A DNA stretch of 64,000 nt, taken from NCBI RefSeq assembly GCF_007830055.1, contig NZ_VLLE01000003.1:62001-126000 (forward strand), written 5' to 3'. The notes below the pieces were generated by a model. That model ran no database searches, was not told where the DNA came from, and saw only the letters and a program-made list of their open reading frames with translations. Of this stretch, positions 42,511 through 51,799 are shown piece after piece (position 1 is the first letter of the stretch; each line of letters opens with the position of its first letter). The stretch is from Lacibacter cauensis (GTDB lineage: Bacteria > Bacteroidota > Bacteroidia > Chitinophagales > Chitinophagaceae). A program made the position numbers and the translations under genes.

Positions 42511-43749
42511 ATGGTACAGTTTGAACGTTATACATTATCGAACGGATTACGATTATTAATTCATAAAGATGCAGCTACGCCCATGGCTGTGGTGAATGTG
42601 TTGTACGATGTGGGCGCAAGAGATGAACATGAACACCAAACAGGTTTTGCGCATTTGTTTGAGCATTTGATGTTTGGCGGCTCCATTAACATTCCCGACT
42701 ACGACGAGCCTTTGCAGTTGGCCGGTGGCGAAAACAATGCATACACCACCAACGATCTTACTAACTACTATTGTCAGTTGCCTGCTGAAAATCTTGAAAC
42801 TGCATTTTGGTTAGAAAGCGATCGTATGCTGAGTCTTGCCTTCAGTGAAAAAAGTTTAGATGTGCAACGCAAAGTGGTGAGCGAAGAGTTTAAAGAACAT
42901 TATCTCAACAAGCCTTATGGCGATGTATGGCACAAAATGCGGGAGATGGCGTACAAACAACATCCCTACAAATGGATGACGATTGGTAAAGAGCTGAAAC
43001 ATATTGAAGATGCACAACTGCAGGATGTAAAGAATTTTTTCTTTAAACACTATACACCGTCGAATGCTATTTTGGTTGTAGCCGGCAATGTAGAAACAGA
43101 AAAAGTGTTACAGCTTGCAGAAAAATGGTTTGGTCCTATTCCTGCGGGTGAAAAATATGTACGTACACTTCCGAAAGAACCGGTGCAAACAGAAGCCCGC
43201 AGACTTGAAGTAAAAGCCGATGTACCGTTGGATGCATTTGTAAAAACATGGCATATGGCCTCACGCCTCGAACGTGGTTATTACATTACCGATTTAATTA
43301 CCGACATATTGGGTGGCAGCGCCAGCAGCCGTTTGTACGAGCAGTTGGTGAAAGGTAAAAATCTCTTCAGTAATATTGAGTGTTATCATTTCGGTTCAAT
43401 CGATAATGGTTTGCTTACGATTGAGGGCAAACTGGTAAAAGGTGTAAAGATTGAAGATGCAGAAGCAGCGGTGAATGAAGAAGTGCAGAAGATGACGCAG
43501 GAGCTGGTGGATGAAAAGGAACTGCAGAAAGTGATTAACAAAACCGAAAGCACCATTTTGTTTGAAGATATGAGCGTGATGAGTCGTGCAAACAGTCTGG
43601 CTTATTACGAACTGTTGGGCGATGCAGAGCTGATGAATACAGAACTGGGCAAATACCAAAGCATTACTGCAGAAGAAGTACTGGCCGAAAGCAAGAAAAT
43701 ATTCGACGAGCGCAACAGTAACACCTTGTATTATTTGAGTAAGAATTAA
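42511..43749 (+). CDS. M16 metallopeptidase, catalytic subunit
   Basis: About 412 residues from ATG 42511 (MVQFERYTLSNGLRLL). The inverted zinc motif HLFEHLMFGG (HxxEH) is intact at about residues 49-53, with the second glutamate expected in EEFKEHYLNKPYGD. It lies 50 bp upstream of a second M16 gene lacking HxxEH; such pairs form heterodimers with one active half. No signal peptide, so location is uncertain. Confidence 0.92.
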   Translation: MVQFERYTLSNGLRLLIHKDAATPMAVVNVLYDVGARDEHEHQTGFAHLFEHLMFGGSINIPDYDEPLQLAGGENNAYTTNDLTNYYCQLPAENLETAFWLESDRMLSLAFSEKSLDVQRKVVSEEFKEHYLNKPYGDVWHKMREMAYKQHPYKWMTIGKELKHIEDAQLQDVKNFFFKHYTPSNAILVVAGNVETEKVLQLAEKWFGPIPAGEKYVRTLPKEPVQTEARRLEVKADVPLDAFVKTWHMASRLERGYYITDLITDILGGSASSRLYEQLVKGKNLFSNIECYHFGSIDNGLLTIEGKLVKGVKIEDAEAAVNEEVQKMTQELVDEKELQKVINKTESTILFEDMSVMSRANSLAYYELLGDAELMNTELGKYQSITAEEVLAESKKIFDERNSNTLYYLSKN

Positions 43750-43798
43750 TGAGGCACCAGCACGAAGCAAACAAAAAATTAAAAACAAGAAATTTCGA

Positions 43799-45097
43799 AT
43801 GAGCATAGCAACCGAACAATTGAACAGAACAATCGCTCCCGTTATAAAAGATGCAACCGAGTTTGAACTGAAGTTAAAACCGTATGAAAAATACGTGCTG
43901 GATAATGGCGTGGAAGTATACGCTGTAAATGCAGGCACACAGGAAGTAATGAGTGTGGAACTGGTGTTCAGCGCAGGTAACTGGTACGAGCAGCAGAATA
44001 ATATTGCAGCAGCTACTAACTTTTTAATCAAGAACGGTACTAAAAATAAAACTGCTTTTCAACTGAACGAGCATTTCGATTATTACGGTTCGCACCTTAC
44101 ACGTGGCTGTTACAACGAAACGGCCAATATTGTACTGCATTGCATCAACCGTCATTTAGCAACGCATTTACCGGTTGTTGCCGAAATGATTACCGATGCC
44201 ATTTATCCGCAGCACGAACTGGATATCTATCGACAGAACATGAAGCAGCGGTTGACGGTGAATTTGAAGAAATGTGATTTTGTTGCAGGCCGTTTAATTG
44301 ATGAGTATGTGTTTGGTAAAAATCATCCGTATGGTGTGTACAGCAACAAAGAAGATTATGATGCCCTGCAACAGGAACAATTACAGGCATACTATAAGCA
44401 ATATTATACCGAAGGTAAGTGCATCATTTTTGCAGCGGGTTTATTGCCGGCAGATTTTGTGCAACAGCTCAACAGCACGATTGGTCAGCTGCCGTTGAAT
44501 AAAAAAGAAATACCAAGTATTGTTCATCCGCTAACGCCGGCTGAGCAAATGAAATACCGCATCATGAATGATGAGAAAGGTGTGCAGGGTGCTATCCGTT
44601 TGGCACAACCGTTCCCGAATCGTCATCACCCCGACTTTCAAAAAGTACAGGTGCTGAATACGTTGTTTGGCGGTTTCTTTGGCTCACGTTTGATGAGTAA
44701 TATCCGTGAAGAAAAAGGTTATACCTACGGTATTCACAGCTATATCCTCAACCATATTTCTACAACTGCATGGATGGTGAGCACCGAAGCCGGCAGAGAT
44801 GTATGTGAAGCAACCATTACTGAAGTGTATAATGAAATGCGTGACCTGCGTGATGAACTGGTGGATGAAGAAGAATTGCAACTGGTGAAGAATTATCTCA
44901 TCGGTACAATTCTTGGTGATCTTGATGGTCCGTTTCATATCATTGGCCGTTGGAAAAATTTAATTTTAAACGGACTGGATGAAAACTATTTTTATAATTC
45001 GGTGAACATCATCAAAACGATTTCGGCAAAAGAATTGCAGGAACTGGCAAATAAATATCTGCAGCCGGAGAAGTTTTATGAGTTAGTGGTGGTTTAA
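43799..45097 (+). CDS. M16 family protein, inactive partner
   Basis: M16-like fold of 432 residues, but the expected HxxEH block reads NIAAATNFLIKNGT, so it cannot bind zinc. It keeps the C-terminal R-Y pair pattern (REEKGYTYGIHSYI). It probably makes the partner subunit of the preceding active peptidase. Confidence 0.88.
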   Translation: MSIATEQLNRTIAPVIKDATEFELKLKPYEKYVLDNGVEVYAVNAGTQEVMSVELVFSAGNWYEQQNNIAAATNFLIKNGTKNKTAFQLNEHFDYYGSHLTRGCYNETANIVLHCINRHLATHLPVVAEMITDAIYPQHELDIYRQNMKQRLTVNLKKCDFVAGRLIDEYVFGKNHPYGVYSNKEDYDALQQEQLQAYYKQYYTEGKCIIFAAGLLPADFVQQLNSTIGQLPLNKKEIPSIVHPLTPAEQMKYRIMNDEKGVQGAIRLAQPFPNRHHPDFQKVQVLNTLFGGFFGSRLMSNIREEKGYTYGIHSYILNHISTTAWMVSTEAGRDVCEATITEVYNEMRDLRDELVDEEELQLVKNYLIGTILGDLDGPFHIIGRWKNLILNGLDENYFYNSVNIIKTISAKELQELANKYLQPEKFYELVVV

Positions 45098-45118
45098 TTG
45101 TGCGCTTTGCTTACAATC

Positions 45119-45134
45119 TTCAACACAGAGTTGA
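45119..45134. repeat. Inverted repeat arm, left boundary of the GxxExxY cassette
   Basis: TTCAACACAGAGTTGA is a perfect 16-bp inverse match of 45675-45690. Confidence 0.85.
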
Positions 45135-45216
45135 AGAGATGTTGAGAACACAGTTGGAGAAAGAATGATGAGGGTGCCCATATTGGAGATTAAAGTTGCG
45201 ATGTGTATTTTGTTGT

Positions 45217-45615
45217 ATGAAGCTTGAAGATTACAACAGCATAACACAAACGATTATTGGCAGTGCCATTGAGGTACATCGGGAACTGGGTCCGGGTTTG
45301 ATGGAATCTGTATATGAAGTTTGTCTGCTTAAATTGTTAAGGGATGCCGGATTGAAGGTTGAAAAACAAGTCTCGTTACCGGTATATTTCAAAGGCGAAG
45401 AGCTCGATAAGCAATTCATTATCGATGTTCTGGTAGAAAATGAAATAATTCTTGAACTTAAATCGGTAGAAGTATTATTACCTGTTCATGAGGCGCAACT
45501 TGTTACTTATTTGAAACTTGCTGATAAGCGCCTTGGTTTATTAATTAATTTTAATGTAGTTCTGTTAAAAGAAGGTATAAGACGAAGAATTAATGGAATA
45601 ATTGATACTGTTTAA
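45217..45615 (+). CDS. GxxExxY protein, nuclease-fold small ORF
   Basis: 132 residues from ATG 45217 (MKLEDYNSITQTIIG). The family signature GPGLMESVYE (GxxExxY) is at about residue 26. IDVLVENEIILELKS later gives an Asp..ELK pattern of the PD-(D/E)XK nuclease fold. Its cellular role is unknown. It lies inside a perfect 16-bp inverted repeat (arms at 45119 and 45675), between the M16 pair and a holin-like gene, and looks inserted. Confidence 0.92.
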   Translation: MKLEDYNSITQTIIGSAIEVHRELGPGLMESVYEVCLLKLLRDAGLKVEKQVSLPVYFKGEELDKQFIIDVLVENEIILELKSVEVLLPVHEAQLVTYLKLADKRLGLLINFNVVLLKEGIRRRINGIIDTV

Positions 45616-45674
45616 AACAGTAAAATTTTTAACCGGGGGTTGGATAATAAATTTCAGTGTTAATCTGTACCTCC

Positions 45675-45690
45675 TCAACTCTGTGTTGAA
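45675..45690. repeat. Inverted repeat arm, right boundary of the GxxExxY cassette
   Basis: TCAACTCTGTGTTGAA, partner of 45119-45134. It ends 2 bp before the ATG of the holin-like gene. Confidence 0.85.
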
Positions 45691-45692
45691 CT

Positions 45693-46052
45693 ATGAAATT
45701 TGTTCTCAAGGTGCTCATCACTGCTGTGAATGCTTTTTTGCTGGCTTATTTATTACCTGGTATCAGTATCAATCATTTTTTTACGGCAATTGCTGTAGCA
45801 TTTGTATTGGCATTGCTTGATGCGGTGGTAAAACCAATTTTGGTTTTGTTTACGTTACCCGCTACTATTTTTACATTGGGTCTGTTTCTTTTTGTAATAA
45901 ACGCCTGTATTATTTTGCTCGATGCCTACTTTGTAAAAGGCTTTGTGGTAGATGGTTTCTGGTATGCACTATTGTTCAGTATTTGTTTGTCCATCATTAA
46001 TTCCATTGTACACAAAATGGTATTGAAAGAAGAAGGAAGAAGCGATAATTAA
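45693..46052 (+). CDS. Phage-holin-like family 4 membrane protein
   Basis: 119 residues with four hydrophobic helices and the family pattern LLPGISINHFFTAIAVAFVLALLDAVVKPIL. This chromosomal family (PF04020-type) is common and not phage-derived; function unknown. Its start lies right after the inverted repeat of the GxxExxY cassette, so its native promoter may have been displaced. Confidence 0.9.
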   Translation: MKFVLKVLITAVNAFLLAYLLPGISINHFFTAIAVAFVLALLDAVVKPILVLFTLPATIFTLGLFLFVINACIILLDAYFVKGFVVDGFWYALLFSICLSIINSIVHKMVLKEEGRSDN

Positions 46053-46053
46053 A

Positions 46054-46413
46054 TTATTGCAGCAACAGTTTTACTGTAAACCGTTGCGCCCTGTTTTCTA
46101 AAATACATTGGTAAATGCCTTTTGGTAATTGCGATGCCTGTAAACTGAACAATTCCACCCCTTCATCAATCATTACCGCTTTCACCATGCTGCCGTTGGT
46201 ATTAATGAGTTTTAAAGCTGATTTGTGTTGTGTGCGTGGAAAGCTGAACTCCAGGTTGCTGCCCCGCTGCCGAACTTTTAATTCGCCTTTTGGTTGAGGT
46301 GTTGTTTTGTTTGCTGTTGCAGCTGCCGGTGTTTGCAACGAAAAGCCGAGCAAAAGAAATAATAGCAGAAAATGTTTTACCGAATAGGCCGAAACCTGAA
46401 CTTTGTTTTTCAT
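46054..46413 (-). CDS. Small secreted protein with T9SS-like C-terminal domain
   Basis: 119 residues. A long, late signal peptide (hydrophobic about 14-33) is followed by about 80 residues that resemble a type IX secretion sorting domain: LKLINTNGSMVKAVMIDEG and ASQLPKGIYQCILENRAQRFTVKLLLQ. The protein consists of little more than that domain, so it could be a small secreted or anchored factor, or a remnant. Stop is 1 bp from the convergent holin-like gene's stop. Confidence 0.7.
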   Translation of the reverse strand: MKNKVQVSAYSVKHFLLLFLLLGFSLQTPAAATANKTTPQPKGELKVRQRGSNLEFSFPRTQHKSALKLINTNGSMVKAVMIDEGVELFSLQASQLPKGIYQCILENRAQRFTVKLLLQ

Positions 46414-46525
46414 CTTAGGATTATCAGTTTTTATTGTTCACCTGAAATTATACTGAAACGAATTCACGGAACAGGATGACCCGATTGGTTTCAGTAGAAA
46501 TTTCATCAGAATATTGCTTGTTGTT

Positions 46526-48544
46526 ATGGTCTTCGATCGCAAACATCTATCCAACGCCGAGCTTATCAGCATTTACAGAAGTCTGCTGTACCCCAGATTA
46601 ATCGAAGAAAAGATGCTTTTATTGCTCAGGCAGGGAAAAATTAGCAAATGGTTTAGTGGTATTGGCCAGGAAGCCATTGCTGTGGGTGCAACCTTGGCGC
46701 TGGAGCAGGATGAATGGATCATGCCGTTGCACCGCAACCTCGGTGTGTTCACCACCCGCAGCATGCCGTTGCACAAACTCTTTATGCAATGGCAGGGTAA
46801 CAAAGAAGGCTACAGCAAGGGTCGTGAACGCAGTTTTCATTTCGGCAGTAAGGAGCATCATGTGTGTGGAATGATTTCGCATCTCGGTCCGCAGTTAGCG
46901 ATTGCCGACGGCGTGGCGTTGGCGAATAAATTAAAAAAAGCCGATAAAATTTCTCTTGCATTTACCGGTGAAGGTGGTACCAGCGAAGGCGATTTTCACG
47001 AAGCATTGAACGTAGCTGCCGTGTGGGATCTGCCGGTGATCTTTATTATTGAAAACAATGGTTATGGATTAAGTACCCCAACCAATGAACAGTACCGTTG
47101 CGAAAGTTTGGTTGAACGTGCAAGAGGTTATGGTATGGAAGGCGTAAAGATCGATGGCAATAATATTCTGTCGGTAATCGATACCATCAAAGGTGTGCGT
47201 CAGTACAGCATTGAACATCAGAAACCCTACCTCATCGAATGCATGACGTTTCGTATGCGTGGCCACGAAGAAGCCAGCGGTACTAAATATGTTCCTAAAC
47301 ATTTGTTCGAGATATGGGAAGAAAAAGATCCCATCAAAAATTACGAATCGTATCTGCTGCACGAAGCTGTATTAACTGAAACAGGTATTGAATCTATTCG
47401 TGCAGAGCTGAAAGAAAAGATTGAACAGGAGCTGCAGGTTGCTTACCAGGCAAAACCGATGGAGATTGATACGGAAGAAGAGTTGGAGGATTTGTTTGCG
47501 GAGTCGGTAGTCGACAGTCGACAGTCAACAGTAAAGCATCTCGATCATTCAGACATTACTCACCACTCACCACTCACCACTCACGACAAGCGTTTTGTCG
47601 ATGCCATCAAAGAAGCCCTTTATCAAAGCATGACCCAGCATCCCAACCTTGTATTGATGGGACAGGATATTGCAGAATATGGCGGTGCATTTAAAATTAC
47701 CGAAGGTTTTGTGCAGGAGTTTGGCAAAGAGCGTGTACGCAATACACCTATTTGTGAAAGTGCAATTGTTGGTGCGGCGTTGGGTTTAAGTCTGCAAGGT
47801 TATAAAGGCTTGATGGAAATGCAGTTTGCCGATTTTGTAACAGTGGGCTTTAATCAAATCGTTAACAACCTGGCAAAGTTGCATTACCGTTGGGGACAAA
47901 ATGCAGATGTGGTGATTCGCATGCCCACAGGTGGCGGCGTTGGTGCAGGTCCGTTTCACAGTCAGAGCAATGAAGCTTGGTTTACCAAAACACCGGGTTT
48001 AAAAATCGTGTATCCATCCACACCCATGGATGCAAAAGGTTTGTTGATTGCTGCCATCAATGATCCCAACCCTGTTTTGTTTTTCGAACACAAAGCATTG
48101 TATCGTTCGGTAAGTGGTGCTGTGCCCGAAGCGTATTACGAAATCGAAATCGGCAAAGCAAGACATGTACGCAGTGGCGATGAAGTAGCAATTATTACCT
48201 ATGGCGCAGCTGTGCATTGGGCCGAAGATTATGCAGCGGAACATCCTGAAATTTCCATTGATATTCTTGACTTGCGTTCACTGGCTCCATTGGATTATGC
48301 TGCGATTCGTGCAGCGGTGCAACGAACCGGTCGTGTGTTATTGTTGCACGAAGACACACTGATCGGCGGTATTGGTGGTGAAATTGCAGCATGGATTGCC
48401 GAACATTGTTTTGAATTGCTCGATGCACCCGTAATGCGTTGTGCTTCGCTGGATACGCCGATTCCGTTTAATATTGAACTGGAACAAAATTTTATGGCAA
48501 AGGCAAGGTTACATGAAACGATGCAAAAACTCATCAGCTATTAG
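46526..48544 (+). CDS. Branched-chain 2-oxoacid dehydrogenase E1, fused alpha and beta subunits
   Basis: Thiamine-diphosphate E1 that decarboxylates branched-chain 2-oxoacids. The alpha half is residues 1-about 325, with the ThDP motif GEGGTSEGD (148-156) ending in ENN (176-178). The beta half runs from about 355 to 672. ATG 46526 is preferred over the TTG at 46514. The linker (about residues 328-354, rich in Ser, His, Thr) is encoded by simple repeats (GTCGACA units and CTCACCA units), so the fusion junction carries inserted DNA read in frame. Confidence 0.93.
   Translation: MVFDRKHLSNAELISIYRSLLYPRLIEEKMLLLLRQGKISKWFSGIGQEAIAVGATLALEQDEWIMPLHRNLGVFTTRSMPLHKLFMQWQGNKEGYSKGRERSFHFGSKEHHVCGMISHLGPQLAIADGVALANKLKKADKISLAFTGEGGTSEGDFHEALNVAAVWDLPVIFIIENNGYGLSTPTNEQYRCESLVERARGYGMEGVKIDGNNILSVIDTIKGVRQYSIEHQKPYLIECMTFRMRGHEEASGTKYVPKHLFEIWEEKDPIKNYESYLLHEAVLTETGIESIRAELKEKIEQELQVAYQAKPMEIDTEEELEDLFAESVVDSRQSTVKHLDHSDITHHSPLTTHDKRFVDAIKEALYQSMTQHPNLVLMGQDIAEYGGAFKITEGFVQEFGKERVRNTPICESAIVGAALGLSLQGYKGLMEMQFADFVTVGFNQIVNNLAKLHYRWGQNADVVIRMPTGGGVGAGPFHSQSNEAWFTKTPGLKIVYPSTPMDAKGLLIAAINDPNPVLFFEHKALYRSVSGAVPEAYYEIEIGKARHVRSGDEVAIITYGAAVHWAEDYAAEHPEISIDILDLRSLAPLDYAAIRAAVQRTGRVLLLHEDTLIGGIGGEIAAWIAEHCFELLDAPVMRCASLDTPIPFNIELEQNFMAKARLHETMQKLISY
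47508..47586. repeat. Simple repeats read as linker inside E1
   Basis: Tandem GTCGACA/GTCAACA units (about 47509-47532) and CTCACCACT units (about 47558-47584). Both stay in frame. Confidence 0.8.
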
Positions 48545-48662
48545 TTTTCCAGGCTCTGCTTTACACAGTTGTAAGCCATTTGGGCACGACGGTTAAATAA
48601 TGAAACAGAGCCGGACAGAATTTGATTTTTTCAAGTATTTTCATTGCAAACACGCAACCTTC

Positions 48663-50732
48663 ATGAAAGGCTTTTTTTTAGTTGCAGCAGGTTTATTTAT
48701 TCAACTTCAAACCCTTGCCCAGAATTTTAAAACAACCATGCAGCATGCGTTTATGATTACACGTATGGCCGAAAAGTTTCACGTACAACCCAGGCCATTC
48801 GATGACGCATTCAGCAGTTTACTCTTTCAGCAATTTATTAAAGCAGCCGATGAAAATGGCTCTGTTTTTCTTGCAGAAGATGTGCAGCAATTGAACGCTT
48901 TTGAAAAAAAGCTTGATGAAGAGATTAAAGCAGGTAAAACAGATTTTCTGCAAACTGTAACTGCTATCTGGAAAAGACGTGTCCGACAAAATGATTCTCT
49001 TGCTCAAATCATTTGTAAAACACCTTTTGCGCTTACGCAAACCGATCTGCTCAACCGATCCCGCAAAACAGAATATGCAGTTTCGCTTACCGCCCGGCAG
49101 CAACAACTGTACAGGCAACTTAAGTGGGAAATACTGGATGCTGTTACCGATATTCTCCTCGTAAATCCTGAGCGGATTAATCAAAAGAAATTTACAGACA
49201 GTGCTGAAGCTGTTTATCGAAAGCGGTTGTTGACGAGTGTACAAAAGCAATATGCCCGCCAGTTGAAAAATGCCGATGATGTATTAACAACATTGTTTTG
49301 TAATACGGTAGCGAACTGTTACGATCCGCATACTGTTTATATGCCCGAAGAAGAAAAGGAAGCATTTGATGAAGGAACAGGGCAAACACCGTTACGTTTC
49401 GGTTTGTTGTTTGATGAAGATGAAACCGGAAAAATTCTTGTACAGCAGCTACAACCCGGCAGCTCTGGTTATAAAAGTGGTGCAATTAATCCAGGCGATC
49501 AGATGATTGCCATACAGCAACCCGGACAATCAGCAATAACAGTTGTAGGTAGTCCTTTCAATACAGTTGATAGTTTAATGCAAACAATTAAGTCGGAGAA
49601 ACTAGTGCTGACTGTTAAAAAGCCCGACGGCACAACAAGACAGGTAACCTTATTCAAAGAGCGTTTTCTTACCGAAGAAGATGAAGAAGACCTGGTGCAG
49701 GGTTATGTATTGAATGGTACTAAAAAGATCGGTTATATCTCTATCCCCGATTTTTATTTCGATTGGGAAAATACAGCTGTTGGTTTAAACGGTTGCGCCA
49801 ATGATGTAGCAAAAGAAATTGTGAAGTTGAAAAAAGAAAATATCGAAGGACTTATTATTGATATTCGTTTTAATGGAGGAGGTTCTGTACAGGAAGCAAT
49901 TGAACTTACGGGTATTTTTATTGATGGCGGTCCTGTTGCACAATACAAACAGCGAGAAGGAAAGCCGGCGACATTAAAGGATGTAAACAGCGGAAGTATT
50001 TTCACAGGCCCGGTGTTGGTAATGGTAAATGGTTACAGTGCTTCTGCATCCGAATTATTTTCGGCCGCCTTGCAGGATTATAACCGGGCGCTGGTTGTTG
50101 GTACACCTACTTACGGTAAAGCAACAGGACAAATTATTTTACCGCTCGATACAACAATTACACTTGAAACTGCAAAAGCAAAAAAAACCGATGTCTATTT
50201 AAAAATAACAACTTCGGCTTTGTACCGGCTAACCGGTAAAACAGCGCAACAGCAAGGTGTAGAACCCGATGTTATTTTGCCCGATCTTTTGCAGTCGATT
50301 GCCGAAAGAGAAAAAGATCAGACAACAGCGTTTCGTTTAAATACGATTGAAGCAAATAAATACTACAAACCGCTGCCCGGTGTTACAAAAGCAGATTTAC
50401 AAACTACAGCCAGGATGCTTATCGATACATCGGGTTACTTTAAAAAAATCGGCGAGTTTGAAAGCTGGTATAAATCAATGGAACAATCGGCAAGTTTTTC
50501 ACTTACGCTTAAAGATGTATTTGCATTTAAACAAAAGCAAACTCTGTTTGCGGAGTACTTTGAATCGTACAAACCAGTTTCGCAATTTAAAGTAGATAAT
50601 CATCAACTACGCAAACAACGCCTGTTGGCAAGCGCCGTATTAACAGAATCGGATAATGAAGTGAAAACATTTATTTCTTCCGACCCATATATTCAGATCT
50701 GTTATAAGCTGGTGCAACAAATGATAAAATAA
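48663..50732 (+). CDS. S41-family C-terminal processing peptidase with PDZ
   Basis: ATG 48663 gives the signal peptide MKGFFLVAAGLFIQLQTLAQ; the frame upstream to 48600 adds codons of no obvious function. Order: alpha-helical N-domain, PDZ (about residues 240-330), S41 core with NGYSASASELF (catalytic Ser) and YGKATGQ (Lys), then a C-terminal helical part. About 690 residues, like Prc/tail-specific proteases. It degrades or processes periplasmic proteins. The two following genes are also exported. Confidence 0.9.
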   Translation: MKGFFLVAAGLFIQLQTLAQNFKTTMQHAFMITRMAEKFHVQPRPFDDAFSSLLFQQFIKAADENGSVFLAEDVQQLNAFEKKLDEEIKAGKTDFLQTVTAIWKRRVRQNDSLAQIICKTPFALTQTDLLNRSRKTEYAVSLTARQQQLYRQLKWEILDAVTDILLVNPERINQKKFTDSAEAVYRKRLLTSVQKQYARQLKNADDVLTTLFCNTVANCYDPHTVYMPEEEKEAFDEGTGQTPLRFGLLFDEDETGKILVQQLQPGSSGYKSGAINPGDQMIAIQQPGQSAITVVGSPFNTVDSLMQTIKSEKLVLTVKKPDGTTRQVTLFKERFLTEEDEEDLVQGYVLNGTKKIGYISIPDFYFDWENTAVGLNGCANDVAKEIVKLKKENIEGLIIDIRFNGGGSVQEAIELTGIFIDGGPVAQYKQREGKPATLKDVNSGSIFTGPVLVMVNGYSASASELFSAALQDYNRALVVGTPTYGKATGQIILPLDTTITLETAKAKKTDVYLKITTSALYRLTGKTAQQQGVEPDVILPDLLQSIAEREKDQTTAFRLNTIEANKYYKPLPGVTKADLQTTARMLIDTSGYFKKIGEFESWYKSMEQSASFSLTLKDVFAFKQKQTLFAEYFESYKPVSQFKVDNHQLRKQRLLASAVLTESDNEVKTFISSDPYIQICYKLVQQMIK

Positions 50733-50750
50733 GACAAACTACATACGCAT

Positions 50751-51785
50751 ATGAAAAAAACAATACTTACACTGCTCGTTGCTTTTACATTACTTGGTTC
50801 GGCTCAAGCACAGGACGATCCTGTTGCTTATATGAATATGATTGAAAAAGCAGAAGAAGAAGCAAACCAAAAATACCTGGCGTATGTAAGTACAGCTGCA
50901 CATAGCGGAAGAGTAAAGAAAATAGAACGCATGCGCCAGCAGGTACTAACGGGTATTGAGAATAGTCGTAATAAAGTAATTGCATTACCGCTTTACAAAG
51001 GTGATAAAACGTTGTGGCAAAGCAGTATCGATTATTTGAAGCTGCTGTATCTTGTTTTTAGTGAAGATTACGCCAAGATTGTGAACATGGAAGATATTGC
51101 TGAACAGTCGTTCAACGAAATGCAGGCCTATCTGCTGTTGCAGGAAAAAACATCAGAAAAACTAAATGATGCAAGCGAAAAGCGTTCGAAGGCAACTAAA
51201 GATTTTGCAGCAAAGAATAACATAAAGCTGGTAGAAGGAAGTTCTGAGTTTTCGGAAAAAATGAAAAAGGCGGGTGAGGTTATGGAATACAGGAATAAAA
51301 TTTATCTGCTGTTTTTTAAATGTAACTGGCAATGGAACGAAATGAACAAAGCCATGAAGACGAACAAGGTAAACGATATTGAACAGGCCAGAAATGCCGT
51401 TATAACTTATGCGAATGAAGGTTTAGCTGTGTTGGATACAATAAAACATTTTGCAGGTGACCCAACACTTGGTAATGTTTGCAAAACAATATTGAACCAG
51501 TTTAAGCGCATGTCGGAAAAAGAGGTTCCGAAAATGACTGACTTTCTGCTTAAGAGTGAAAACTTTGAAAAGCTAAAGCGTTCATTCGACGCCAAACAGC
51601 AAAAAGATCGTACACAACAGGATATTGATCAATATAACAAAGCGGTGAATGACTTGAATGCAGGTGTTGGAGTTTTTAATACCACTGCAAAATACCTGGT
51701 GGATACTCAAAACGACCTGATCAATAACTACAGTAAAACAGATAAGGACTATGCCGACAGGCATACCCCTTACTTTAAAAAGTAA
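50751..51785 (+). CDS. Secreted helical protein, LIC11966-like, 344 aa
   Basis: A signal peptide (MKKTILTLLVAFTLLGSAQAQ) and a mature helical protein with Lys/Glu-rich segments. The overall pattern recalls the LIC11966-type surface protein family, which I state with caution. No catalytic motif. It follows the S41 gene by 18 bp, so it is likely co-transcribed. Confidence 0.65.
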   Translation: MKKTILTLLVAFTLLGSAQAQDDPVAYMNMIEKAEEEANQKYLAYVSTAAHSGRVKKIERMRQQVLTGIENSRNKVIALPLYKGDKTLWQSSIDYLKLLYLVFSEDYAKIVNMEDIAEQSFNEMQAYLLLQEKTSEKLNDASEKRSKATKDFAAKNNIKLVEGSSEFSEKMKKAGEVMEYRNKIYLLFFKCNWQWNEMNKAMKTNKVNDIEQARNAVITYANEGLAVLDTIKHFAGDPTLGNVCKTILNQFKRMSEKEVPKMTDFLLKSENFEKLKRSFDAKQQKDRTQQDIDQYNKAVNDLNAGVGVFNTTAKYLVDTQNDLINNYSKTDKDYADRHTPYFKK

Positions 51786-51799
51786 CCTGCTGTTGCAGT

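Noticed and set aside
45693-46052. Prophage remnant from the holin-like gene
   Set aside because: This holin-like family is chromosomal in many bacteria and no phage genes lie nearby.
47556-47586. CRISPR-like short repeats
   Set aside because: They are short tandem units without spacers and lie inside a coding sequence.
48600-48662. Upstream start of the S41 protease
   Set aside because: The signal peptide begins at 48663; the earlier codons give a charged extension before it.
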